A stretch of 64,000 nt of DNA, taken from positions 62,001-126,000 of the forward strand of contig NZ_BJYX01000011.1 of the NCBI RefSeq assembly GCF_007991735.1, given 5' to 3'. Shown piece by piece: positions 41,710 to 50,703 of this stretch. Made by a program: the position numbers and the translations under genes. The number at the start of each line of letters is the position of its first letter. Positions within the stretch are counted from its first letter, which is position 1. This stretch comes from Terrabacter aerolatus (GTDB taxonomy: Bacteria > Actinomycetota > Actinomycetes > Actinomycetales > Dermatophilaceae). The notes under the pieces were generated by a model, which saw only the letters and a program-made list of their open reading frames with translations, was not told where the DNA came from and did no database searches.

Positions 41710-41782
41710 CGCTCGCAATGGCGTTCCTTGCGAGCGTGTGAAAACACGAGCACCAAAAACGTCGACCGGTGCCTCAACCATA
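41710..41782 (-). promoter_or_regulatory. csp promoter and structured 5' leader
   Basis: On the minus strand TATGGT (41782-41777) is a -10, with a poor TTGTCG -35 at 19 bases. The leader of about 157 bases carries CGCTCGCAA/TTGCGAGCG (41736-41728 and 41718-41710), a perfect 9-base stem. Length and structure recall the cspA thermosensor leader. Confidence 0.55.
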
Positions 41783-41833
41783 GCCGACCGGGCACCTCGG
41801 ACGACAATCGCGACGGGCGTGCGGAGGCCCTGC

Positions 41834-44722
41834 TCAGTCGAGCCGGTCCGCCGCCACGACCCCCCGCAGCACGCCCTCGCTCGCCCGTCGCGCCGTCGTG
41901 GCCAGGTCGGGGTCGGCGGCGTCGGTGAGCTGGCCCAGCAGGTCGATGACCTGCTTGCACCGCCGCACGAAGTCTCCGGCAGCAAGGTCGGTGCCGCGCA
42001 GCACGTCCTCGAGCCGCTGCCCGCTCGCCCACCGGTGCATGGCCCAGGCGAGGCCACCGTCCGGCATCCCCGTGCGGGGCAGGGCCAGGGCGCCCTCGGC
42101 GTCCTCGAGGTCGGACCAGATGCGGATCATCCGGTCGTAGGCCTCGCGCACGTCGTCGGTGGGCCACCTCGGGGTCAGGCCGCCCTCCTCGCGCCGCGGC
42201 TCGTGGACGAGCGTGGAGACCACGGCAGCGAGCGACGGCGGGTCGAGCCGACGCCAGATCCCCTCACGGAGGCACTCCGCCGCCAGCAGGTCCTTCTCGG
42301 TGTAGAGCTGGCGCAGCCGGTCACCCTCGCCGGTGATCGTCTGGCCACCCTCGCCGAGGTAGCCCATCTCGACGAGCAGCTCGCAGATCCGGTCGAAGGT
42401 CTTGGCCACGGAGTTCGTGCGGCCGTCGATCTTGCGCTGGATCCCGTCCGTCTCACGTCGCAGGCGCCACCAGCGCTCGGCCCAGCGGGCGTGGTTCTCG
42501 CGGTCGGGACACCGGTGGCAGGGGTGGGCCTTCATCCGGCGCCGCAGCTGATCGACGCGGTCCTCGGTCGGGTCCGCCTCGCTCTGGCGGTGGCGTTGCG
42601 GGGGGTCGTGCGGCATCGTCGCGCGCAGGGTCGCCGCGAGGTCGCGGCGCGCCTTGGGGTTGCGGGCGTTGAACTGCTTGGGCACGCGCATCGAGCCGAG
42701 CGGCTCGAGCGGGGTCGGGACGTCGTGCAGGGTCAGGCGGCGCAGCTGGTGGTCCTCGGTGACGACGGCGGGTGACGCGGACTCGCCCTTGCCGCCCCGG
42801 TTGGGCATGACGACGACGGCCAGACCGCTGTGCCGTCCGGCGGGGATGCGCACGATGTCGCCGATCTTGAGCGCCTCCAGCGAGATCGCCGCTGCGGCAC
42901 GCATCGACGCCGACCGCGCCCGGGCCCCCTCCTTCTCGACGTCGCGGATCTCGTTGCGGATCGCGGCGTACTCGGTGAAGTCGCCGAGATGACACGTCAT
43001 CTGCTCGGCGTAGCCGGCCAGGGCCTCCTCGTTGCGTCGCACCGTGCGGACGAACCCGACGACCGCACGGTCCGCCTGGAACTGCGCGAAGGAGGTCTCG
43101 AGGATCTCCCGGGCGCTCTCCCGCCCGAACTGGCGCACGAGGTTGACGGCCATGTTGTAGGTGGGCCGGAAGCTCGACCGGAGCGGGTAGGTGCGCGTCG
43201 AGGCGAGGCCGGCGACACCGGCCGGGTCGAGCCCGCGGTTCCACAGCACCACGGCGTGACCCTCGATGTCGATGCCCCGTCGGCCCGCCCGGCCGGTGAG
43301 CTGGGTGTACTCGGCCGGGGAGATGTCGACATGGCTCTCGCCGTTGAACTTGACGAGCTTCTCGAGCACCACGGTGCGCGCCGGCATGTTGATGCCGAGC
43401 GCCAGCGTCTCGGTCGCGAAGACGGCGCGGACCCGCCCGGCCGTGAAGAGCTCCTCCACGATCTCGCGGAACGTCGGCAGCATGCCGGCGTGGTGTGCCG
43501 CGAACCCGCGCGAGATGCCGTCGACGAAGTCCCAGTAGCCGAGCACCGACAGGTCCTCCTCGGCCAGACCCTGGATGCGCGTCTCGACGAGCCGACGGTT
43601 GGCCTCGCCCTCGGACTCGGGGATGAGCCGCATGCCGCTCGAGAGCAGCTGGCCGACGGCGCCGTCGCAGCCGGCGCGGCTGAAGATGAAGGTGATCGCC
43701 GGCAGCAGGCCCTCGCGCTCCAGGCGCTCGATGACCTCGGCGCGCGTCGCACCGCCGCCGGGACGACCACCACGAGAGAAGCCCCGACCGCCGTCGCCCC
43801 CACCGGGCCCGCGGCCACCGCCGGAGTCGGCGCCACGACGCCCGCGTCCGCCCCAGTCGTCACGACCGCCACGCCCACCACGGTCGCCGCCCGACGACCC
43901 TCCACGGGCGCCGCCCTTGCCACGCGGACGACCCTTGTCGCGGCCGCCACGCGAGCTGACCCAGTGCGAGTCCCAGGCGCCGCGCCCCTCGGTGCCACGG
44001 ATCGCGTGCACCAGGTCGGGGTTGACGCTGACCGACGACCGGCCCGGCGCGGTGAAGTGCTCGTCGTCGTCGCGGGCGTCGCGCTCCTCGACGAAGAGGT
44101 CGAAGAGCGTCTGTCCCACCATCATGTGCTGCCACAGCGGCACGGGACGGTGCTCGGACACGATGACCTCGGTGTCGCCGCGCACCTCGCCGAGCCACGC
44201 GCCGAACTCCTCGGCGTTGCTCACCGTCGCCGAGAGCGACACGACGCTGACGTCGGGCGGCAGGTGGATGATGACCTCCTCCCACACCGCCCCACGGAAA
44301 CGGTCGGCGAGGTAGTGGACCTCGTCCATGACGACCCAGCCGAGCCCGCGCAGCGTCGTCGACCCGGCATACATCATGTTGCGCAGCACCTCGGTCGTCA
44401 TGACGACGATCGGGGCCTCGCCGTTGATCGAGGCGTCACCCGTCAGCAGGCCCACGTTGTCGGCGCCGTGCACGCGGACGAGATCGGTGTACTTCTGGTT
44501 CGACAGCGCCTTGATGGGGGTCGTGTAGAACGCCTTGCGGCCCGTGGCGAGGGCCATGTGGACGGCGAACTCGCCGACGATCGTCTTGCCGGCGCCCGTG
44601 GGCGCCGCCACGAGGACCCCGCGACCCTCCTCGACGGCACGACACGCCTCGGTCTGGAAGTCGTCGAGGGGGAACTCGAGCTGCGCGGCGAACTCCGCGA
44701 GCCGCGGCCAGGTGGCGATCAC
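41834..44722 (-). CDS. helY: Ski2/Mtr4-like DEVH-box helicase HelY
   Basis: 962 residues. Walker A is APTGAGKT, the DEVH box VVMDEVHYLADRF, motif III SLSATVSN, and the second RecA domain has FATETLALGINMPARTVV and QLTGRAGRRGID, then a ratchet/WH and the C-terminal DSHCT domain (YDRMIRIWSDLEDAEGALAL). It is the mycobacterial HelY (Rv2092c) orthologue. Residues about 255-322 form an insert of Gly/Arg repeats between the two RecA domains. The GTG overlaps the stop of the diacylglycerol kinase gene (GTGA). The neighbourhood (tatC, tatA, pafC, pafB) matches mycobacteria. Likely role is RNA unwinding or turnover. Confidence 0.93.
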   Translation of the reverse strand: MIATWPRLAEFAAQLEFPLDDFQTEACRAVEEGRGVLVAAPTGAGKTIVGEFAVHMALATGRKAFYTTPIKALSNQKYTDLVRVHGADNVGLLTGDASINGEAPIVVMTTEVLRNMMYAGSTTLRGLGWVVMDEVHYLADRFRGAVWEEVIIHLPPDVSVVSLSATVSNAEEFGAWLGEVRGDTEVIVSEHRPVPLWQHMMVGQTLFDLFVEERDARDDDEHFTAPGRSSVSVNPDLVHAIRGTEGRGAWDSHWVSSRGGRDKGRPRGKGGARGGSSGGDRGGRGGRDDWGGRGRRGADSGGGRGPGGGDGGRGFSRGGRPGGGATRAEVIERLEREGLLPAITFIFSRAGCDGAVGQLLSSGMRLIPESEGEANRRLVETRIQGLAEEDLSVLGYWDFVDGISRGFAAHHAGMLPTFREIVEELFTAGRVRAVFATETLALGINMPARTVVLEKLVKFNGESHVDISPAEYTQLTGRAGRRGIDIEGHAVVLWNRGLDPAGVAGLASTRTYPLRSSFRPTYNMAVNLVRQFGRESAREILETSFAQFQADRAVVGFVRTVRRNEEALAGYAEQMTCHLGDFTEYAAIRNEIRDVEKEGARARSASMRAAAAISLEALKIGDIVRIPAGRHSGLAVVVMPNRGGKGESASPAVVTEDHQLRRLTLHDVPTPLEPLGSMRVPKQFNARNPKARRDLAATLRATMPHDPPQRHRQSEADPTEDRVDQLRRRMKAHPCHRCPDRENHARWAERWWRLRRETDGIQRKIDGRTNSVAKTFDRICELLVEMGYLGEGGQTITGEGDRLRQLYTEKDLLAAECLREGIWRRLDPPSLAAVVSTLVHEPRREEGGLTPRWPTDDVREAYDRMIRIWSDLEDAEGALALPRTGMPDGGLAWAMHRWASGQRLEDVLRGTDLAAGDFVRRCKQVIDLLGQLTDAADPDLATTARRASEGVLRGVVAADRLD

Positions 44723-45624
44723 GCGAGCACCTCCTCGGGGGTCACGACGTGCAGGGCACCGGGGACGACCTCGGCGTCGATGGGAAGGTCGGCGAAGGAC
44801 TCGCCGTCGGCCTGGGAGTGGATACCGCTCGCCTCCAAGCGAACTCGCCGGGCTCGATGGATCTCGACGGCCGGGTGGGTGGTGTGCGTACCGGAGTAGA
44901 CCTTGGGAAAGACCCGGAGGAACGCGGGGATCGACAGGGCGTGCACGATCATGACGTCGAAGAGCCCGTCGGTGACGTCGGCGTCGGGACAGACCCGCAT
45001 GCCACCCCCGAACGACGTCGTGTTGGCGACGGCCACCAACATCGCACGGGTCTCGATGCGGCGCCCGTCGAGCTCGACGGCGTACGGGATGGGTCGGAAG
45101 ACGGGGAGCTCGCGCAGCACCGCGAGGTTGTAGCGCATCTGACCGCGCGGCCACGTCATGCGCTGGGCGCGGGCGTTGACCACGGCGTCGAACCCGGCAC
45201 CGAGGACCCCGCCGAACCACCGCTCCCCCGCCACGCCGTCGGTGACGCGCCCGAGGTCGACGCTGCGGGTGCGGCCCTCGGTGAGGAGCGCCACCGCGGC
45301 GCGTGCGTCGCGGACCGGGAGGCCGAGGTTGCGCGCGAAGTCGTTGCCGGTCCCGGCCGCCACGACGGCGAGGCGTGCGGTCGTGCCCGCGCACAGGTTG
45401 ACGCCGAGGTGGACCATGCCGTCGCCGCCGACGACGACCACCGTGTCGAGGCCGTCGGCCACCGCGCCGCGGGCCCGCTCGCGAGCCTGCCGGTAGTCAC
45501 TGCCGGACACGTCGACGACGTGGTGGCCGGCCTCGTGGAGCAGGTGACGCGCCTGCTCCCCCAGCTCCCGCCCGACGCCCTTCCCGGAGGTGGGGTTGAC
45601 GATCAGTGCGACACGCTGGGACAC
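44719..45624 (-). CDS. Diacylglycerol kinase family lipid kinase
   Basis: 301 residues of the DagK/YegS fold: RVALIVNPTSGKGVGRELGE, VVVVGGDGMVHLGVNLCAGT (ATP-binding GGDG) and VVAAGTGNDFARNLGLPVRD. It phosphorylates diacylglycerol or a related lipid; in actinobacteria this feeds phosphatidylinositol mannoside and phospholipid synthesis. TAGCGT is six bases before the GTG 45624 on the minus strand, so the transcript helY-dagK is probably leaderless. It ends by overlapping helY. Confidence 0.9.
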   Translation of the reverse strand: MSQRVALIVNPTSGKGVGRELGEQARHLLHEAGHHVVDVSGSDYRQARERARGAVADGLDTVVVVGGDGMVHLGVNLCAGTTARLAVVAAGTGNDFARNLGLPVRDARAAVALLTEGRTRSVDLGRVTDGVAGERWFGGVLGAGFDAVVNARAQRMTWPRGQMRYNLAVLRELPVFRPIPYAVELDGRRIETRAMLVAVANTTSFGGGMRVCPDADVTDGLFDVMIVHALSIPAFLRVFPKVYSGTHTTHPAVEIHRARRVRLEASGIHSQADGESFADLPIDAEVVPGALHVVTPEEVLA

Positions 45625-45649
45625 ACCCGAACGCTACAGGGCGGACGGC

Positions 45650-46456
45650 TCAGAGCTGGGACGCCTCGTCGTCGGGAACCGACATCCACGACGGCTCGGT
45701 CTGCACCCGGCGACGGTCCAGCACCGCACACACCCCGATGGCGGCGAAGTAGAGCGCCACGATGGGCAACGCCAGGAACAACATCGACCACGGGTCCGGC
45801 GTCGGCGTCATGACCGCGGCGAAGACGAAGATGACCATGACCATCGGACGCCAGCCGCGCAGCATCGCCGCGGCCGAGAGGACGTGGGCGAGGTTGAGCG
45901 CGACCATGAAGACGGGCAGCAGGAACGCCAGCCCGAACGCCAGCACGAGCTTGAGGACGAAGTTGAGGTAGTCGGTCGCCTGCTGCAGGTTGTAGGCACC
46001 CGGCGGCGTGAAGCCGAGGAGCACGTCGACGGCGTGGGGCAGGAACAGGTAGGCCAGCGCGCACCCGGCGAGGAAGAGCGGCACCGACGCCACGATGAAC
46101 AGGCGCGCGACGCGCTTCTCCTTCTTCGTCAGACCCGGGACGACGAAGCCCCAGATCTGGAAGAGCCACACCGGCGAGGCGAGGATCAGCCCCACGAAGA
46201 TCGACACGTTGAGCTGGATGCTGAAGGCATCCGTCATCGTCGTGAAGTTGATGTTGACGACGCCCTGGCGCCGCTTCGCGAGCTCGTAGAGAGGCTCGGT
46301 CAGCTTGGCGAGGACACGTTCGTAGTTGATCCATCCCACCACGGCGCCGACGATGATCGCCACGCCGGCGATGACGATTCGCTTGCGGAGCTCACGCAGG
46401 TGGTCGCCGAGCGACATCCGGCCTTCGGGGTCGCGTTGACGTCGGAGTGAGGGCAT
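45650..46456 (-). CDS. tatC: Twin-arginine translocase subunit TatC
   Basis: 268 residues with six helices. MSLGDHLRELRKRIVIAGVA (cytoplasmic E-L-R motif), TKKEKRVARLFIVASVPLFL and FVVPGLT, then the conserved PVFMVALNL and MTPTPDPWSMLFLALPIVAL. It recognises the twin-arginine signal peptide. Directly upstream on the same strand is tatA. The C-terminus is acidic. The ATG at 46456 is used; a second ATG 13 codons in begins the family core. Confidence 0.95.
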   Translation of the reverse strand: MPSLRRQRDPEGRMSLGDHLRELRKRIVIAGVAIIVGAVVGWINYERVLAKLTEPLYELAKRRQGVVNINFTTMTDAFSIQLNVSIFVGLILASPVWLFQIWGFVVPGLTKKEKRVARLFIVASVPLFLAGCALAYLFLPHAVDVLLGFTPPGAYNLQQATDYLNFVLKLVLAFGLAFLLPVFMVALNLAHVLSAAAMLRGWRPMVMVIFVFAAVMTPTPDPWSMLFLALPIVALYFAAIGVCAVLDRRRVQTEPSWMSVPDDEASQL

Positions 46457-46493
46457 TCAGATGAGTCCGTCGGGCGATCGAGGGTGGACCGGC

Positions 46494-46889
46494 TCACAGA
46501 GCCGGATCACGGCGGACCTCGTCCGCTCCGTTCATCGAGGTGCTGCTGGGGACGCCGGAGGAGGCGGTGGGGCGCGTGGCGGCCGCGGCCGCACGGAGAC
46601 GGTCGGCCTCGGCACGGGCCTCGGCAGCTCGACGCTCTGCCTCGGCCAGCTGCTCGTCGGCGACGCGGCGGCGCTCCTCGGTGTCGACGACGTCACCGGG
46701 GACCGTTGACCTCGAGGCCTCGCTGGGGTCGGGCTTGCCGTCCTTCTTCAGCTCGTCGACCTCGGACTTGAAGACCCGGGCGGAGCGCCCGAGGCTGCGA
46801 GCCATGTCCGGCAGGCGCTTCCATCCGAAGAGCACCACGAGCACGACGACGACGATCATGATGTGTGCTGGGCTGAGGTTCCGCAGCAT
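46494..46889 (-). CDS. tatA: Twin-arginine translocase subunit TatA
   Basis: 131 residues. A short extracytoplasmic N-terminus, one helix (residues about 9-25, HIMIVVVVLVVLFGW), the amphipathic KRLPDMARSLGRSARVFKSE helix, and a long charged tail rich in Ala/Glu/Arg. ATG 46889 is preceded by AAGGAG at eight bases, which decides it over an upstream start. It forms the Tat pore with tatC, 37 bases downstream. Confidence 0.94.
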   Translation of the reverse strand: MLRNLSPAHIMIVVVVLVVLFGWKRLPDMARSLGRSARVFKSEVDELKKDGKPDPSEASRSTVPGDVVDTEERRRVADEQLAEAERRAAEARAEADRLRAAAAATRPTASSGVPSSTSMNGADEVRRDPAL

Positions 46890-47027
46890 GGCGGCATCTC
46901 CTTGCAACGTCGATGGGAACGGCCGGCTGTTCCCGGGTCACTGCCAGTGTACGTGCCCGGTCGTCTTCTCCGGCCTTCGGCTCTGACCTGACCACGATAT
47001 GGGCCGGGCCTCGGCCGTGCCGCGGAA

Positions 47028-48035
47028 TCAGGGTTGCGGCACCGGCGCGTAGGCGGCCAGGGCCGAACGGGCCTCCTCGGCGACGGCCGCGGCGAGCTCG
47101 GGCGGCTCGACGACCCGGGCCTCACCACCGAGGCGGAGCACGAGTCGCCGCACGAGGGCCGGGTCGGCGACCTTGAGCGTCACCCGCAACGAGCCGTCCG
47201 GGCCACGCTCGACGCCCTCGTTGGGGTAGTAGTCCGCGATCCACGCCGCGCCACGGCTCGCCTCGATGACGACGGTGAGGTCGTTCTCCCCCGGGACGAA
47301 GACGTCGTCGAGGTCGCGCGGGCGGGCGCCGGCGGGCGGTGTGCCGTCGACCTCGAGCACCGAGGCGTCCTCGATGCGGTCGAGGCGGAAGAGACGGACG
47401 TCCTCCGCGCGGTGGCAGTAGCCCTCGACGTACCACTGCGCGTCGAGGTTGAGGATGCGCATGATGTCGACGTCGCGCTCGGTGGACTCGTCGCGCGTCG
47501 CGACGTAGTAGCGCAGGTGCACCCGCCGACCGCGGGCGAAGGCGTCCTTGAGCGTCGCCATGGCCGGGTGCTGGCTGCCGTCGTCGAGGTCGAGGTCGAT
47601 GCGCCCCGTGGGCTCACCCGCACCGGTCGCGGCCGCCACCCGGATCTTCTCGAGCGTGCGCTCGGCGACGTCGGACCCCACGAGGGTCGAGCCGAGCGCC
47701 TGCAGACCAGCCGTCAGGGTGACCGCCTCGTCACGCGTCAGACGCATCGGGGCGGCGATGTCGTCGGCGTTGTCGAGGTAGATGAAGCCGCTGTCCCACT
47801 GGGCGTCGATGAGCTCGGCGTGGCCGTAGCCGGGGGTGCCGCACACGAAGAGCAGCTCGAGGTCCTCGACGACCTGCTCCTCCTCGACCCCGAACTCGCG
47901 GGCGGCGTCGGCGATCGGCACGCCGCGGTGCTGGAGCAGCCACGGCACCATGTCGAGCAGGCGTCCGAGGCGTTGCGTCGCCGTCTCGGGCGGACGTCGT
48001 GCAGCCGTGCGCCCCGTGCCGCTCGAACCGGTCAT
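47028..48035 (-). CDS. pafC: Proteasome accessory factor C, WYL regulator
   Basis: 335 residues: winged-helix start (RLGRLLDMVPWLLQHRGVPI, ADAAREFGVEEEQVVEDLEL), WYL domain (RRVHLRYYVATRDESTERDV, DAQWYVEGYCHRAEDVRLFR) and a WCX end. With PafB it forms a heteromeric activator of the DNA damage response in actinobacteria. ATG 48035 overlaps the pafB stop, so the two are cotranslated. It sits in the usual pafB-pafC-tatA-tatC order. Confidence 0.93.
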   Translation of the reverse strand: MTGSSGTGRTAARRPPETATQRLGRLLDMVPWLLQHRGVPIADAAREFGVEEEQVVEDLELLFVCGTPGYGHAELIDAQWDSGFIYLDNADDIAAPMRLTRDEAVTLTAGLQALGSTLVGSDVAERTLEKIRVAAATGAGEPTGRIDLDLDDGSQHPAMATLKDAFARGRRVHLRYYVATRDESTERDVDIMRILNLDAQWYVEGYCHRAEDVRLFRLDRIEDASVLEVDGTPPAGARPRDLDDVFVPGENDLTVVIEASRGAAWIADYYPNEGVERGPDGSLRVTLKVADPALVRRLVLRLGGEARVVEPPELAAAVAEEARSALAAYAPVPQP

Positions 48036-49057
48036 GCCCGCGCCTCCGATCGCGTCGACTCCTGGGGTGCCGGCGAGCCCGGCGTCATCGGGTGGGCCTC
48101 GGCCACCGCGAGCAGCGCCGCTCGCACTCCGGCGACGAGCTCGGGCGGCGACACCGCGACCGCGTGCGTGCCCAGGGCCACGACGTCGCGCTCGGTCGTC
48201 CCCCGGCGGTAGGGCACCTCGATCTCGGCCCACCGCTCGTCCAGCTCGGTCGTGCGCTGCGCGTGCCGGCGCAGCGTGTGACCGCGCCCGTGGCGCACGC
48301 GCACGACGGCGGTCCCCTCGGGCTCGGGCAGCTGGGCCTCCAGGGCCACCTCGGGCACGTGGTCGGTCGGGACGGCATACGACCCCGCACGGCCCTTGCG
48401 ACGGACGGCGCCCTCGAAGCGGCTGAGGCGGAAGGCGCGCTCGTCGGCCCGGTCGACGTCGAAGCCGGTGAGGTACCAGCGGCCGTGCCAGTTCTTCAGC
48501 GCCCACGGCTGCACGTGACGGGTCGTCAGCTCGCCGTCGTTCTTGCGGTAGCCGAAGGTGATCGGTTGCAGGGCCGAGACGGCCGCGTGCACCGCCTCGA
48601 AGGCCGGCTCCCTGGTGCGGATGCGCGGCTCGGCGCCTGCCGCCACCGACTCGTCGATCTCGACGCCGGAGAGGCGCAGCTTGCGCAGGCCCGCCGACGC
48701 CGCGCCCGAGATGCTGGCCGTCGACCACGCCCGCGCCGCCAGCGCCAGGGCCGCCACCTCGTCCGGCTCGAAGGTGATGGCCGGCAGCGTCGTCTCGCTC
48801 GCGTCGATGCGGTAGCCGACCTCGTCGTCGAAGAGGACGTCGAGCACCGTCGTCGAGATGGGGATGCCCATCTCGCGCAGCTCGTCCTTGTCGCGCTCGA
48901 ACATCCGGTCGAACGCCTCGTCCGAGCTCGCCTGCGCGTAGGCCGGCAGGGACTCGCGGATCTTCTGCTTCGAGACGGGCCGCCGCGCGGACTTCAGCGC
49001 GAGGATGAGGTTGAGCAGCCGTTCGGTCTTGTCGGCCGAGGCAGACGCAGGGCTCAT
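48032..49057 (-). CDS. pafB: Proteasome accessory factor B, WYL regulator
   Basis: 341 residues: HTH (TERLLNLILALKSARRPVSK), then WYL (AVSALQPITFGYRKNDGELT; HGRWYLTGFDVDRADERAFR) and C-terminal WCX domain. PafB and PafC act as one sensor-activator unit for DNA damage genes. AGGAAGG stands before the ATG 49057. It is divergent from the DUF3866 gene, separated by 77 bases, and coupled to pafC by an ATGA overlap. Confidence 0.93.
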   Translation of the reverse strand: MSPASASADKTERLLNLILALKSARRPVSKQKIRESLPAYAQASSDEAFDRMFERDKDELREMGIPISTTVLDVLFDDEVGYRIDASETTLPAITFEPDEVAALALAARAWSTASISGAASAGLRKLRLSGVEIDESVAAGAEPRIRTREPAFEAVHAAVSALQPITFGYRKNDGELTTRHVQPWALKNWHGRWYLTGFDVDRADERAFRLSRFEGAVRRKGRAGSYAVPTDHVPEVALEAQLPEPEGTAVVRVRHGRGHTLRRHAQRTTELDERWAEIEVPYRRGTTERDVVALGTHAVAVSPPELVAGVRAALLAVAEAHPMTPGSPAPQESTRSEARA

Positions 49058-49134
49058 CGAGACCTTCCTGAAGGGGGCGGCGGCGGGTGGGCAGTCCGAC
49101 GCTACCCGAACATGCGATCGAATAGGGTCAGCCC

Positions 49135-50232
49135 ATGATCCAGTGGCGCCGGGGTGTCGTGGTCGAGATCCGTGCGCGCTGGGCGGGAGCGGTCGAGTAT
49201 GCCGTCCGCCTCGCCTCCGGGGACGTCGTCCGGGCGCTCGGCTACGTCGAGGTCGTCGGCGACCTGGGCCCCGGGACCACGGTGCTGCTCAACACGACGG
49301 CCCTCGAGCGCGGGCTCGGCACCGGCGGCCTCGCCATCGTCGTCGCGGCCCCCGACGCGCTCCCCCGCCCGGTCGACGACGTCACCGCCGTGCGCGGCCA
49401 CGTCGTCAAGGCGCGCTACACGCCCTCCCAGACGATGGTGCTCGGCGTCGACGAGCAGCACAGCGAGCACCACGCGGTTCTCGCCGACGCCGACGACCTC
49501 GACGGGATGCCCGTCGTCGTGGCCGACCTGCACTCGGCCCTGCCGGCCGTGCTGGCGGGACTGCGTCAGGCCGGCCCGTCGCTGCGCGTCGCCTACGTCA
49601 TGACCGACGGTGGCGCGCTGCCGATCGACTTCTCGCGCACCGTCGCGGGACTGCGCGAAGCAGGTTGGCTCGAGGCGTCCGTCACCGTCGGACAGGCCTT
49701 CGGCGGTGACCTCGAGGCCGTCAACGTCCACACCGGGCTGCTCGCCGCACGGCACGTCGTGGGCGCCGACGTCGTCGTCGTGTCCCAGGGCCCCGGCAAC
49801 CTCGGCACGGGCACGCGCTGGGGCTTCTCGGGCACGTCTGCCGGTGAGGCGGTCAATGCCGCCGGGACGCTCGGCGGCCGCCCGGTGTGCTCGCTGCGGA
49901 TCTCGGAGGCCGACCCCCGCGAGCGGCACCGCGGCGTCTCGCACCACAGCCTGACGGCATACGGCCGCGTGTCGCTCGTACCGGCGGACGTGCCGGTGCC
50001 GGTGCTTCCCGGCCCCCTCGGGGCACGGGTGCTGGCCCAGGCGCGGGAGCTCGCAGCGGCGAGCGGCGGACGCCTCGACCTCCACGAGGTCGAGACGGAC
50101 GGGCTCGAGGACGCGCTGCGGACCTCGCCGGTGGCGCTGCGCACCATGGGCCGCGGATACGACGACGACCGCGCCGGATTCCTCGGCGCGGCCGTCGCAG
50201 GGCGGTATGCCGCCCGGATGCAGAAGGTCTAG
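49135..50232 (+). CDS. DUF3866 family protein
   Basis: 365 residues of the actinobacterial DUF3866 family: IQWRRGVVVEIRARWAGAVE, TTVLLNTTALERGLGTGGLA, VDEQHSEHHAVLADADDLDG, VVSQGPGNLGTGTRWGFSGT and RISEADPRERHRGVSHHSLT. Function is unknown. TAGGGT is six bases before the ATG (leaderless). The gene is often near the paf cluster in actinobacteria, but here it is on the opposite strand. Its end is six bases from the convergent FKBP gene. Confidence 0.88.
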   Translation: MIQWRRGVVVEIRARWAGAVEYAVRLASGDVVRALGYVEVVGDLGPGTTVLLNTTALERGLGTGGLAIVVAAPDALPRPVDDVTAVRGHVVKARYTPSQTMVLGVDEQHSEHHAVLADADDLDGMPVVVADLHSALPAVLAGLRQAGPSLRVAYVMTDGGALPIDFSRTVAGLREAGWLEASVTVGQAFGGDLEAVNVHTGLLAARHVVGADVVVVSQGPGNLGTGTRWGFSGTSAGEAVNAAGTLGGRPVCSLRISEADPRERHRGVSHHSLTAYGRVSLVPADVPVPVLPGPLGARVLAQARELAAASGGRLDLHEVETDGLEDALRTSPVALRTMGRGYDDDRAGFLGAAVAGRYAARMQKV

Positions 50233-50238
50233 GACCGT

Positions 50239-50625
50239 CTACTTCACGTCGTCGAGGTCGACGACGAAGATGAGCGTCTCGCCGGGCTTGATCGCAGCGC
50301 CTGCGCCGCGGTCCCCGTAGGCGAGGTGGGCCGGGATGGTCAGCTTGCGCCGACCGCCGACCTTCATGCCCTCGATGCCCTTGTCCCAGCCCGGGATGAC
50401 CATGCCGACGCCGAGACGGAAGTCGAGCGCGCTGCCGCGGTTCCAGGACGAGTCGAACTCCTCACCCGTCGAGTGCGCGACACCGACGTAGTGGGCGCTG
50501 ACCGTGTCGCCGGCCTTCGCCTCGCGGCCGTCGCCCTCGATGAGGTCCTCGACGACGAGGTCTGCCGGGGCGTCACCCTCGGGGAAGTCGATCTCGGGCT
50601 TGGTGCGGTTCGGGTCGAGTGCCAT
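50239..50625 (-). CDS. FKBP-type peptidyl-prolyl isomerase (cytoplasmic)
   Basis: 128 residues with one FKBP domain: HYVGVAHSTGEEFDSSWNRG, VGMVIPGWDKGIEGMKVGGR, LTIPAHLAYGDRGAGAAIKP and ETLIFVVDLDDVK. No signal peptide. It catalyses cis-trans isomerisation of proline bonds. AAAGGGACAC precedes the ATG. It follows the FKBP lipoprotein gene by 78 bases and may be cotranscribed with it; a GGTGGCTCA direct repeat fills part of the gap. Confidence 0.93.
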   Translation of the reverse strand: MALDPNRTKPEIDFPEGDAPADLVVEDLIEGDGREAKAGDTVSAHYVGVAHSTGEEFDSSWNRGSALDFRLGVGMVIPGWDKGIEGMKVGGRRKLTIPAHLAYGDRGAGAAIKPGETLIFVVDLDDVK

Positions 50626-50703
50626 GCTGCGTGTCCCTTTCGTTGGTGGCTCAGGTGGCTCAGGTGCCTCGGACGGCGAGCGGGTCGCCCGCCGGGGTGA
50701 TGC

